NCBI GenBank assembly: GCA_019054805.1
Contig: JAHQIY010000004.1
Span: 868,001-932,000, forward strand
Reading direction: 5' to 3'
From: Brachionus manjavacas
Taxonomy: Eukaryota; Rotifera; Eurotatoria; Ploima; Brachionidae
DNA: 64,000 nt
The notes beneath the pieces were generated by a model. It was not told the origin of the DNA. It made no database searches and saw nothing but the letters and a program-made list of their open reading frames with translations. This document shows positions 13,801 to 21,937 of this stretch, one piece after another (positions within the stretch are counted from its first letter, which is position 1; every line of letters begins with the position of its first letter). Position numbers and translations under genes: made by a program.

Positions 13801-15464
13801 ATTTTCTGTAATTTTTTGACCTCTTCCTTTTTGAACTTTCTGTACTTAATGGTATTGAAAAAAAGGTTTTAATTAATCAATATTTTAAATATCAATTTTA
13901 AATTTAACCAAAATTTTTCTTCCCCGGATCCCTAAACCAGGGCTGCGCGAATTTTTAATGATTAGAATTACCATTAATTACAAAAATTATGACAAGGTAC
14001 AAAAAGGAATAGGACCAAAAAAAATTATATTCTGAAAAAGTACAAAAGGTATAAAAAGAAAAAAGGTTTTTTAAAAGTTTAATCTCACTGTCTGGATTTT
14101 TACTAGCATTAATTAAAAAAATCACTCAGATTGACTTAATATAATTATATTCGAAAAATAAAAAAAAATTCTAAATTGTATTAAAATTTGTAAAAAAAAT
14201 GGAAATTTGAAAAAAAAAACAATTTCCTCATAATTATTTTCAATTATCCATTTCACCACAGCTTCTGTTCACTGTTCATGCAGACATACATTTAAACTGG
14301 AAAGATTTTCGACCACATATTGAGGCAATGCATAATTTAAAAAGACAGTCGACTTCCGGTTTAAAATCAAATTATCTAATTAATCTAAAAATGCTCAATG
14401 AACGATTTCTGAGCTAAATTTTGCTCTTTAAATTAACAAAAACTTGAGATGCTAAATATACTTGTTTCAACAAGCAATTAGAGATAACTTTTTTTATTAT
14501 TATTATTCAAATGATTGCTAATTTAAAATTAAAATAAATGTAGGAGTTTATAGAACAAGTTTATATTTTTAAGTTTTCCTAAAATTTTCAAGGATGCTTT
14601 GTAAATTAAATTGGTTGAGGCTTTAAATAACGAGTTTTTCTTCTTTTTTTATGATGAAATAGAAAAATGAATAGTAATGACTTGAAAGGATTGTCTATTA
14701 ATTAGTAAAATTGAAGTTAAATTTTGAATTTTTGAATTTTTGAATTTTTTGCTTAGTGCCAAAGACATAAAGTCGAAGGCGACAAATCTGCTAAGACGAA
14801 GACACACAGACGCTTCGTTCATCGACAAAGGCCTTGTTCCGTCTCGCGACGAAATCTTCAAATGGCAAACTTCATTCGAACACCTGCTCAGACACAAATG
14901 TAAGTCTTTAGCTCAGAGGAAAGAGAGGAATATTATTTTTTTTTTCCAGACGGAATAGCGCTGTTCCGCGGCTTTCTCAAGACAGAGTTCAGCGAGGAAA
15001 ACATCGAGTTTTGGCTCGAGTGCGAGGACTACAAGTACACTAGCAAAGAAATCAAGAGAATAGCAAAGTCGAAAAAAATCTACCAAGACTTTGTGGCAAT
15101 TGGCTCGCCCAAAGAGGTCAATTTGGACATTGAGCTGAGGGCGCACACCGCCCAGAGCATACTCAATCCGAACCATGACACTTTTGACCGGGCACAAAAA
15201 AGAATCCAGGCTCTGATGGAAAAAGACTCCTATCCGAGGTTTTTGGAGTCGAGTCTGTACAAAAATTTGATCGGATCGTACAGTCCGCCGGTTGGCGAGC
15301 ACAAGCCAAGTCCCCTATGTGTGTCGAGCGAGAATTTGTCTTCATCGAGCAGCTCCAAAAGTATTCAATTAAGCTTGACCAAATTGTTCGCCAAAGTTAA
15401 TCAAAACGAGCCTCAAGACCAAAGATGTGTTGCCTCCACTTCGTCAAATGAACTTCTAAAATAA
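4494..15464 (+). CDS. Regulator of G-protein signalling, R4-like RGS protein (three exons)
   Basis: The joined exons 4326-4855, 14757-14899 and 14950-15464 encode an RGS protein, a GTPase-activating protein that switches off heterotrimeric G-protein alpha subunits at the inner plasma membrane. From the first in-frame Met (4494) it is 339 aa. Residues 1-120 are a Ser/Lys/Asn-rich, low-complexity N-terminus; the RGS domain spans about 157-278; a Ser-rich tail follows. Galpha-contact positions known from RGS4 are all present: SEENIEFW (184-190), KEVNLD (Asn226) and LMEKDSYPRF (257-266). Splice phases agree: exon 1 ends with two codon bases and exon 2 begins with one; exon 2 ends with one and exon 3 begins with two (restoring Tyr169). 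The order and motifs resemble R4-family RGS proteins, but the long N-terminus is unlike the short amphipathic helix of RGS4/5/16. The frame is open upstream to the acceptor at 4325, so translation may begin in an exon I cannot see. Confidence 0.93.
5407..5640 (-). mobile_element. LINE reverse transcriptase C-terminal fragment with TAC-repeat tail
   Basis: On the minus strand the frame reads RYDFLTNRCVKLWNSLS and then INGFKAVIDNE, the usual C-terminal block of CR1/Jockey-like LINE reverse transcriptases (NRV-x-WN-LP ... FK-x-x-LD). It is followed by a 3' segment and a short TAC microsatellite (around 5418-5430), the same tail type as at 44341 and 54846. Only the last 60 or so residues survive. 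Confidence 0.7.
5641..5720 (-). repeat. CR1-like LINE 3' tail (stem-loop plus ATT repeat)
   Basis: Read on the minus strand: a TACCATAG block, then CTCCGCAAG with a pairing CTTGC, then TGTAGCTTATT and ATT repeats. The same tail occurs at 19018, 28020, 49385 and, in part, at 63950. Here it abuts the reverse transcriptase fragment at 5640, so one element seems to have inserted next to or into another. Confidence 0.7.
5914..6285. mobile_element. MITE with 35 bp terminal inverted repeats
   Basis: 5914-5948 (CCACTCTTTTTTTATAAAAA, then CAACATCTAATTTAA) and 6251-6285 are inverted copies with only a few mismatches. The interior is noncoding. Inside the left end the unit AATAAAAACAACATC recurs with decay. 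Its complement, GATGTTGTTTTTATTAAATTA read in pieces, is the same unit as the 20 bp array at 24631-24790, so this MITE may be a non-autonomous relative of the SWIM-type transposon there. No clear target duplication is visible. Confidence 0.8.
6477..6640 (-). pseudogene. CR1-like LINE reverse transcriptase C-terminus
   Basis: Minus-strand frame from LSGQPSIKCMQRSNFFTNRV through INHWNALPAEV and SINQFKNKYDAF to a TGA at 6477. It is the same C-terminal block as in the LINEs at 19483 and 21938 (LSGQASTKCLQRANTFTNRI). Codons are GC-richer than the neighbouring LINE piece, so it comes from a different element. Confidence 0.8.
6641..7728 (-). pseudogene. Degraded LINE reverse transcriptase lacking the catalytic core
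   Basis: Minus-strand pieces in order: a linker part (7728-7537, with VKTINDYFKSVF and a KLLRLNPD block), reverse-transcriptase motif A region (7451-7248, IVYTDFSKAFDKVPHGKL), then directly the thumb region (about 7250-6650: YTSLVRPHLEYAVGTWN, then the FLTNRCIKL end). The part with the FADD catalytic box is missing between LESYGING and the thumb, and several frameshifts and stops are present. It joins the GC-richer C-terminus at 6640 across a shared TCCGGGA-like junction, making a chimera. Confidence 0.75.
7740..9650. other. Intronic AT-rich stretch, one short repeat only
   Basis: No coding sequence recognised. 8050-8107 (GGTTAATCAACAGGCTATTG and following) matches 18549-18607 and marks a dispersed repeat. 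The rest shows only homopolymer runs. Confidence 0.4.
8050..8107 (+). repeat. Short dispersed repeat, copy 1
   Basis: GGTTAATCAACAGGCTATTG, then TAGACTAATTAACACT and CTTATTT. A second copy with the same order of blocks lies at 18549-18607 on the same strand. About 60 bp are clearly shared; element ends are not visible. Confidence 0.45.
9655..10330 (-). pseudogene. LINE fragment (EEP/RT-type): linker and extreme C-terminus
   Basis: Minus strand. 10310-10008 encodes VKDKEGGILTTERELGQRCV and HFRKVQNRPEP, the linker before the reverse transcriptase in a widespread animal LINE group. 9775-9655 encodes ITKEFIKMRLTWGEAKDRLD, the extreme C-terminus, which is close to the plus-strand fragment at 43860-44225. 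The reverse transcriptase itself is deleted between them. The DNA motif ACATGGAGGTCTATCAATCA is shared with the 44.1 kb copy, so both belong to one family. Confidence 0.75.
10340..12770. other. Intronic AT-rich stretch, no gene seen
   Basis: No coding sequence, RNA gene or clear repeat boundary found on either strand. Confidence 0.4.
12780..13070 (-). pseudogene. Decayed small ORF with AT-hook motif
   Basis: On the minus strand an ATG near 13065 opens MSRKTLEKLPIETPTRSEIN, which stops after about 29 codons; the same frame then continues PIVVEMPYEEHPENPVLL. After a frameshift a different frame reads AKRPRGRPRKIELQDQELPA and stops. KRPRGRPRK is an AT-hook, a short DNA minor-groove binding motif. 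A similar basic GRP motif ends the SWIM-type transposase at 57284 (KKRSRGRP), so this may be the tail of a transposon protein. No domain fixes the family, and two disruptions mean it is not a working gene as read. Confidence 0.35.
13870..14105 (+). repeat. Interspersed repeat W, copy 1
   Basis: Shared blocks with 28335-28600: GATCCCTAAACCAGGGCT, ACCATTAATTACAAAAA, an AAAGGAA-AGGAC block and a TTTTTTAAAAGTTTAAT-TC block, in the same order. CCCTAAACCAGGG can form a small hairpin. A third, inverted copy is at 25560-25745. No coding capacity seen. Confidence 0.6.
14757..15464 (+). CDS. RGS gene, two RGS-domain exons
   Basis: Exon 14757-14899 has acceptor GCTTAG and donor GTAAGT; exon 14950-15464 follows a TTTTTTTTCCAG acceptor. 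The intron is only 50 bp. Together they encode AKDIKSKATNLLRRRHTD, the whole RGS fold and a Ser-rich C-terminal tail ending NELLK before TAA at 15462. This is the best-conserved coding sequence in the window. Confidence 0.95.
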
Positions 15465-15469
15465 AATGT

Positions 15470-16690
15470 TGTCGAAGCCCTGCTATTCCTTTTTTATGAT
15501 GTAAATACTTAAACTAAAAGTGAGATGCAATTACTTTTTCTCTTTTTATCTGTTATATATTTTTGATTTTTCTAGTCATCAATTTTTGTTATTCTAATTG
15601 AGATATTTGCCTATTATTTTAATGTTTATTCGAGTTTTTTTTTATTTTTTGTATTTTTTTTCAGTCAGATCTATATTTAGAGAATTAATTAATAAATTTA
15701 TTGAAATAATTATTTTTTGATCAATTAGCTGAGGCAATAAAGAAAGTTTTATGAAATTAGCTTTTTTTGAATTTTTTTGAATTTAAAAAAAAAGAAAGTA
15801 AAAATTTTTTTCAAAATTGGGTCTACCCAGTATAGTTCACCTTCCGGGTTATGTTATCAAAGAAAAACGTTATCTGGAATAATTTTTTTTATTTCAAGTC
15901 AATTTTTAACCTAATCTATCAAGAATGTTTGTTTTAAAAAGAAATTAAATTTAAATTAATTAATTAATAAAATTTTATTTTTATTTTATTTTTTTCCAAA
16001 TGAACCTTTAAACCATGTTAAACCCCTCCATTTACTCTCCATAGTAAATGTGTCCCTTGCTATCCTAGTGGATAATGGGGAGGCGCTCATCTCCTTTTCC
16101 AGTACCTATCTGACTCAAAGGTTACTTTCACTTGAACTATGAGGTACTTATTATCCTTAATTCGACCACGGGTAACTATCAGAAAACAGTTTCCAAATAA
16201 TAGTCTTTCCAAACAGGAGAAAAATCAAACAACAGTTAGTTTAAATAATAGTTTATTCAAAAAAATGTAAATTAAATAATTGTCAATCAAATCATAGAAA
16301 AAAAAATATCTAATTTTAGATACTATATTATAAATCTAATTTTTTTTTTTTTTTTTTATAGTTTATTTAATAAATTTAATAAATTTTTTTTTTTTTTTAA
16401 ATGGCTTTGAGTAATTAAACTCCTTTCACCATTGTTAGAAGAATTTTTAAATAGTGTTAGAGTTTAAATAATTTCAGAAAGAACAAATCACAAATACATT
16501 TTAGAAAAGTTACAAGCTTTGAACTATCCACTGCTGTAAATACTTTGAGACAATTGACAAGGGAGTTCTAAAGTCATCTAAAGGTATCTAATATTTTGTT
16601 TGGATCAGAGTTTTTAAATAAAAACTTAATGCGATTATTTTTTTCTAATTATTTTCTTTGTTTCTAAATATGTATTACCTGATATTATGA
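15470..16690. other. RGS 3' flank, AT-rich
   Basis: Candidate polyadenylation signals AATAAA lie at 15691 and 15736, but such hexamers are expected by chance here. A GC-richer patch at 16010-16190 is not coding in any frame and is not recognised. Long T and A runs occur at 16340-16400. Confidence 0.35.
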
Positions 16691-16701
16691 GGAATGGACA
16701 A

Positions 16702-17397
16702 TTCATAGAATTTTTTTTTCATAGAAAACTTAAGTCATAGAAAAATAATTGATAGAATACCTTTATTAATTATTCATAGAAAAAAAGTTCGTAGAAAAGA
16801 TTGTCATAGAATAAAATTACATAGAATTAATTTAAAGTCAATTGATTAATTAATAAAAAAATAAAATAAAATGTTTATCAATTATCTAATTTTGACAACT
16901 AAGCAACAATTTTTTTTCTCGACTTATTGATGTTATAGACTTTATCATTGATCAAATTAGCCAATCCTCCCAAAAACAAACTCATATTTTCACTTGTATA
17001 AGCGTCAACACTACGTTTGAGATCTTGTTCTCTCTTTTCAAAAATCACAAGTTTCTACAGGTTCTTTAAAACAAAGTTGTTCGACGACTGATTGAAAATC
17101 GCCTACTACCGTATTCTTTGATTTTATTTTTAACTTAGATACTGCTAAGTTACTAACATTATAGCTTTTGTTTGATCTAAGCCTATTAATAATTGATGAG
17201 TTCAAATTCATTTTACAATTTCAAGTGTTTGCAATATATATTTGAAGTGAGAAAATAATAAAAGAGAAATATTCTATGAAAAAAAAAATTCGAGTTCAAT
17301 TCTATGAGAATTTCTTCCTATGAAAACATCATTCTATGATTTTTGTCTTCTATGAGTTTACATTCTATAATATTGTTTTCTATGAGATGTCACTTCA
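16702..17397. mobile_element. Transposon with inverted terminal arrays of a CATAGAA motif
   Basis: The left end (16702-16826) holds about eight units beginning CATAGAA, spaced about 15-20 bp. The right end (17270-17396) holds about seven units of the complement TTCTATG. Between them is one decayed minus-strand reading frame (16899-17211). This is the layout of the MULE-like element at 56926-59027, but the motif is unrelated. The exact ends and target duplication cannot be fixed by eye. Confidence 0.7.
16899..17211 (-). pseudogene. Unknown ~100 aa protein of the CATAGAA element, one frameshift
   Basis: An ATG at 17211 opens MNLNSSIINRLRSNKSYNVS and continues through VSKLKIKSKNTVVGDFQSVV to a stop near residue 57. 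One frame over, the reading continues KREQDLKRSVDAYTSENMS, then LFLGGLANLINDKVYNINKS, ending RKKIVA and TAG at 16899. One frameshift thus splits what looks like a single frame of about 105 residues. I do not recognise the family. Its position between the terminal arrays suggests it belongs to the element. Confidence 0.5.
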
Positions 17398-17896
17398 TCG
17401 ATATTATTGATTCTTGGCATCTCTGATTCGACTCTATCGTAAAGATTGCATAAGTTAGGTGAAATTGTTGGAATTTTTCTGGGAGAGTTGTGAATCGACT
17501 AAGCGTTAATCGATTAAATTTACATTCGATGAAATTTTAACTTTATCGAAAATGTCTTATTTTTATCGATCAAAAAATCATTGTTAGAATTTTAATTTAC
17601 TTAATTTGATAAATTTTACAAATATCGAAAAGCTATTAGAACAAATTTTGGACAATAGTATCCCTTTGTTTTCGAATAGTTAAATCGGTTATATTGTTCG
17701 ATTTTATAAATCGATTAACGAAAAAATCTAATTCAAAAATGCAAAAAAAATGTATTCGATATTTTTAAAAGATAAGTAATTTACGAAACCAAACAAAACT
17801 TGAAAAATCATTTTAAAAAATTATTAAATAAGTTACGAAATTAAATAAAAATTAAAAAATATTTTTTAAAATTATTTTTTGTTTTCTAGAACGATT

Positions 17897-18036
17897 GAAT
17901 TAAGCTTTATAAAAGTAAATTTTTCCAGATTTTTTGCACTCAGTCTGTTTCTTTCTTCATTTTGAATAAAGCCAGCAACAGAAAAAATACTTTCTGCAGG
18001 AAGTGAAGTAGCAATTAAACAAAATAGCTCCTTAAT
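17897..18036 (-). pseudogene. hAT transposase C-terminal dimerisation fragment
   Basis: The minus-strand frame reads ELFCLIATSLPAESIFSVAG, then FIQNEERNRLSAKNLEKFTF. This is the hAT dimerisation domain signature (usual form: ATS-P-SER-FS-AG--- ---R--L---N-E-L-F). The rest of the transposase is gone. Surrounding DNA (17440-17760 and 18350-18530) is rich in TCGAT/ATCGA motifs that may be remains of its subterminal regions. Confidence 0.85.
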
Positions 18037-18548
18037 ACTACTAGTTAGTATTAGTAAATTAATATTTTAATATTTATAAAACAAAAGTGGATCTTTTAGC
18101 TCATTTGAATCGGATTCTTTGTATAATGTCTCGGCGTTACATTCATAAGACTTAAATTCTTGAAAAGTGCCATTTTAATTTGATAAAAATGAAATTCTTT
18201 TTAAGTTGTTGCTTTTTTTTTTAAATTAAATTCTAACTAAATAAGTTTTAAAAATCAAGTCTTTATTTTTGAAATATTATTGAAACAAATTAAACATTAC
18301 TTTCCTTTATAATATTTTCATATCATTGAAGTAATAATTTTTTTCAAAAAAATGTTTCGAACATGAAGCTTGGTCGATTAAAATCGACTAATATATTCGA
18401 TATCTATATTCGATCAGTTAATTCGAATAAATAAAATAAAAATGAACTTGATCGACTAAAGAGGAAATCGGCATATAAACTTATATCGAATATTTTTCGT
18501 TACATAAATTTATCGTTTAGTTTAAACAGTTCGATAATAAGGTTTCAA

Positions 18549-18607
18549 GGTTAATCAACAGGCTAGTGCCCTTATCTATTTAATAGACTGATAAACTCTT
18601 CATTTAT
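18549..18607 (+). repeat. Short dispersed repeat, copy 2
   Basis: GGTTAATCAACAGGCTAGTG followed by a TAGACTGAT-AAACTCTTC block and ATTTATTT matches 8050-8107. No target duplication seen. Confidence 0.45.
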
Positions 18608-18763
18608 TTCAATTAAAATAAATTATTCATTAAAATACAATATATCAAAATGTTTTAAATAAAAAGATTATTATAAAAAAAAAAGAAAAATTTAATTGAT
18701 TTAATTAATTGATTTGTAAAAGTTTTTGTAAACCAAATTAAATTTATCAAAAATTTTAATTGA

Positions 18764-18949
18764 TTTAAGAAAGATAATATTTGTATTATTATAAATAGAT
18801 GTTTTGAAATGATTGAAGGATAAACATAGACGATCAATAACAAAATTATTAATTAATTTAAGAAAGATAATATTTGTATTATTATAAATAGATGTTTTGA
18901 AATGATTGAAGGATAAACAGAGACGATCAATAACAAAATTATTAATTAA
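18764..18949. repeat. Near-perfect 93 bp tandem duplication
   Basis: 18764-18856 and 18857-18949 are the same 93 bp unit, differing only at CATAGAC versus CAGAGAC. A third unit starts (TTTAGG) and stops. Near identity in A/T-rich noncoding DNA points to a recent event. Confidence 0.9.
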
Positions 18950-19017
18950 TTTAGGAAAAAAATCATAAAAAGTTAGCTCTCCAAACTTTGTTTTTGTTTT
19001 TGGTACAATTAAATTAA

Positions 19018-19200
19018 TAATAATAATAATATATATAAGCTACAGCAAGACTAGCTTGCGGAGGTGGCCTACTAGGAGGTCACCTATGGTAGCTCTTTGC
19101 ACATTACACATAAAAATTTACTGCAAAAAGAAAAAACTGTTTAAATTTTTAGGTCAAAATAATAATAAATAATAATAATATAAGTTACAACAAGCTAAAA
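19018..19200 (-). repeat. Two CR1-like LINE 3' tails
   Basis: 19018-19105 read on the minus strand holds the tail TACCATAGGTGACC, CTCCGCAAG-CTAGT-CTTGC, TGTAGCTTAT and ATT repeats. 19160-19200 has a second, shorter TAGCTTG-TTGTAACTTAT-ATT tail. Both lie downstream of the minus-strand LINE at 19483-20498, and one is probably its 3' end, displaced by the insertion between them. Confidence 0.65.
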
Positions 19201-19362
19201 AAAAAAAAAAAAAAAAAACATTCATATACTACTTCACACTTTCATATGCTACATATACTACATCACCATTGCATTTGAATTTTAAATTAATCTTTTTCTT
19301 TTTTTCTATTTCTTTCTTTTTCTTTTCTTTCTTTTCCTTTTTTTCTTTTTTTTCTATGCTAG

Positions 19363-19427
19363 ACTTAGACCGATCCAATCAAGCAAATCAACCGGACCAA
19401 TCTAGCTCCACAAAGACCACAATCAAG
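19363..19427 (+). CDS. Candidate internal exon of an unknown host gene
   Basis: A 70 bp pyrimidine tract (19290-19358) ends in TATGCTAG, and a 65 nt open segment follows, closed by AAG-GTAACT. It reads LDRSNQANQPDQSSSTKTTI followed by Lys. Base composition is less A/T-biased than around it. Strong splice-like borders and an open frame support an exon, but no partner exon in compatible phase was found and no domain is recognised. Confidence 0.35.
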
Positions 19428-19482
19428 GTAACTCAAAATTCTTTTCTTTTTGATCCGATTTTTTATAAATAAATGCTCCTAT

Positions 19483-20498
19483 TCATGATTGTTGACTGGA
19501 CATGAAGGTATCGTATCGGTTCTTGAACTTGTTGACCGAGTCGGCGTCTATGACTGTAGCTGGTAGGGCATTCCACTCGTTGACTATCCTGTTGGTGAAT
19601 GTGTTTGCCCGTTGTAGACATTTGGTGGAAGCCTGGCCGGACAATCTTCTTGCATGACCTCTGATACCTCCGGCGGGTCCGGGTTGGGATAGTGAACTTG
19701 CGGGAACCGGAGGATTCACCCAGCTCACTTCGTTGATGCCTTTGGTGAGTTTGAACATCTGGATCAAGTCTCCACGTACACGGCGCTCATGAAGGGGAGT
19801 AAGTCTAAGGACGGCAAGACCGTGTTGATTCGGAACGATCGCTTTGTTGCTATAGAGGTGATCCATCATGACGTCTCTTACCATACGTTCCATCAACTTA
19901 CAGGGGATTGACGTCAAGGAAATAGGCCTGTAATTACCAGGGGAACTCCTACTACCTTTCTTGAAGATGGGGCTGATCTGAGCGAGTCTCCAAGCGTCTG
20001 GGATCCTGCCGCTGTTGTACGAACTGGTGAAGATAGCGCTGAGGACCTCCGAAAAGGCATTGGCGCAATTTTTGATGACGAATGGGTGGATACCATCCAT
20101 GCCAGGCGATTTCCTAGGGTTTAGGCGCAGTATGTACTTGCGAACGGTGGCGGGCGAGAAGAAATCAACATCTATGTCTTGCTGGGGACTTACCATGAGC
20201 TGGAGAGGCGGAGCTTGCCATGGTAGGCGAGGGATGAAGACACTTCCAAATTGGACATTGAGAATGTTCACGATCTTGTCACCATCAGTGTGAAAGGCGC
20301 CATGACAGTCGAGCAGGCCTTTGATGGAGTCTCTGCATTGCTTCTGGCTGTTAATATAGTTGTAAAGAAGCTTTGGTTGAAGCTTACAAACCCTGACAAT
20401 AGATGCTTCGAACTTACAGATGGCATTTCTTACAGCTTGTTTTACCTGCTTGCAGATCAAGGAGTAAGCGGTTCTCAACTCAAGGCAACAAGGGGCTG
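19483..20498 (-). pseudogene. CR1-like LINE reverse transcriptase with in-frame internal deletion
   Basis: A single open frame of about 331 codons joins the linker and first RT motifs (KSPGMDGIHPFVIKNC, then PIFKKGSRSSPGNYRPISLT) directly to the C-terminal block (AVLRLTPLHERRVRGDLIQM to FTNRIVNEWNALPA). Compared with the copy at 21938, 864 nt are missing, exactly 288 codons, so the frame is kept while the whole palm with motif A and FADD is lost. Junction bases GT are shared by both break sites. The protein cannot polymerise DNA. The copy is inverted relative to, and about 1.4 kb from, its relative at 21938. Confidence 0.9.
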
Positions 20499-20500
20499 AT

Positions 20501-21530
20501 CTAATCCGACAGTAGATTTAAATCCGACAGTAGATTTAAATCCGACAGTAAATTATTTCTATTTCTTAAATTGTATTTAAGGTTTCTTATTTTATTTTCT
20601 TTTAAACTTTCTTTTAATAAAATAGGACTATTGTCCAGTCTAAATATTTTAAAACCAAAGTTTAGGAGTCTAGATAAAAATCTGTGTTGGAACCCAAATA
20701 ATCCATATTTCTCAAGAAAGTTATTTATATCGTTGTGTTCAAAATTTGAAAAGTCAAATTTAAACAGTTTAAACAAGGCAGAATAAAATAGATTAAATAG
20801 TTTCTGTGTTGTTGATTTTGGAAAATATATTACTTGCGTTAGCGCATAGTCAAAGTATGGAAGAATAAATATCTTAAAAACTGCAGTTTTACAGTAGTTG
20901 ATAGATAGAATAGATTTTTCTATTTATTTGAGTACAAACTGTTGATAAATGTTTGGCAAAATTTAAATTACTATCTAAGGTTACTCCTAATAATTTAAAC
21001 TCGTCAACAACTTGAACTTTTTGATTTAAAACGACAATGCTTTTTGGTAATATAAGTATTTTGTTCGTCACAAACATAAAAAATGTTTTATCCCAATTAA
21101 TATCTAACCTATTAGCTGAACACCATATTGATAAAACCTTTAATTCCTCTGAAAATCTAGACAAAAGTTTGTCTAAATTTGGATCACTACGATAGAGGGT
21201 TGTATCATCAGCAAATAACTTACATAATAATTTTAAATTTATGGGTAGATCATTTATAAAAATTAGAAAAAATAAGGGACCTAAAACAGAACCTTGAGGA
21301 ACGCCAAGGCCAATTAAGGATGGTTTAGAGGATACTTCTTTAATTCAAACAACTTGATTTCTATCAGAAAAGTAGTTTGATATTAGATTTAAAGATGAGT
21401 TATCAAAACCAATATGAAAAAGTTTTAGAAGAAGAAGATTGGAGTCAACAAGGTCAAAAGCTTTCCTAAAGTCTATAAAAAGTATAAGATTTTTATCTCT
21501 GTAATGATTTTTTTTAATCGATTAGCGAAG
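20501..21530 (-). pseudogene. Second LINE family, RT palm and thumb with 18 bp tail repeats
   Basis: Minus-strand pieces in order: LILFIDFRKAFDLVDSNLL (motif A, about 21490), GVPQGSVLGPLFFLIFINDL (about 21290), KLLCKLFADDTTLYRS (FADD box, about 21220), SIWCSANRLDINWDKT and KLLGVTLDSNLNFAKHLSTV (21110-20950), and a C-terminus ending near 20560. The 3' end is three units of an 18 bp repeat, AATCCGACAGTAGATTTA on the plus strand (20503-20550). At least one frameshift lies near 21340. The catalytic motifs are intact, so this copy decayed from an active type. Its 3' end touches the truncated 5' end of the LINE at 19483-20498. Confidence 0.85.
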
Positions 21531-21539
21531 TTCCTTTCG

Positions 21540-21900
21540 ATAATCAACCCTAATTTCTGGTACTCTTTGAGTTTTTTTATAATTTTTTATTTATTTTAAT
21601 TAAAATGTGACCTATGGTCTGCTGCTTGAAGAAAGAGCTTTCTCTTTTCAGCATAAAAAATAATTTACAAAATTTCCAATACGAAAATTAATTAGAAAAA
21701 GTAAAAATTTCAAAATAAAAAGAATAAAAAATTAAATATAAAGTAAAAAAGTGGTTAATAGTTTACAAGTAGTTTTTTTAAGATGAAATTCTTATCACTT
21801 CTACTCCAATCTGAACTGCTTATTAAACTCTTGATTCCTTTGCTAACTGCGCTAGAGTTTTTTTTGGATGAACCAACATAATAGGTGATAAGAAAGATTT
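21540..21900. other. AT-rich gap before the LINE insertion
   Basis: No convincing gene. If the LINE at 21938 inserted into a transposase gene (see 24064), the missing upstream coding part would lie here, but I could not read it. Confidence 0.35.
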
Positions 21901-21937
21901 ATCAAAGCAAGATTGCAAAGATTTTATAACAGCACTT
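21901..21937 (+). repeat. Left target-site duplication of the LINE (37 bp)
   Basis: ATCAAAGCAAGATTGCAAAG and the following 17 bp recur at 24003-24039 with two mismatches, directly flanking the LINE. Confidence 0.9.

Larger units (their letters stand above)
4856..14756 (+). other. 9.9 kb first intron of the RGS gene, filled with transposon remnants
   Basis: Bounded by GTAAGT at 4856 and TTTTTTGCTTAG ending at 14756. It contains broken LINEs (5407-5720, 6477-7728, 9655-10330), a MITE (5914-6285), a decayed AT-hook reading frame (12780-13070) and an interspersed repeat (13870-14105). Most are on the minus strand, opposite to the host gene. Confidence 0.75.

Noticed and set aside
16010-16190. 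GC-richer patch as a SINE or RNA gene
   Set aside because: No convincing A/B boxes, no second copy seen in the window, no open frame.
20015-20499. Plus-strand frames over the minus-strand LINE
   Set aside because: Antisense shadows of the LINE coding frame.
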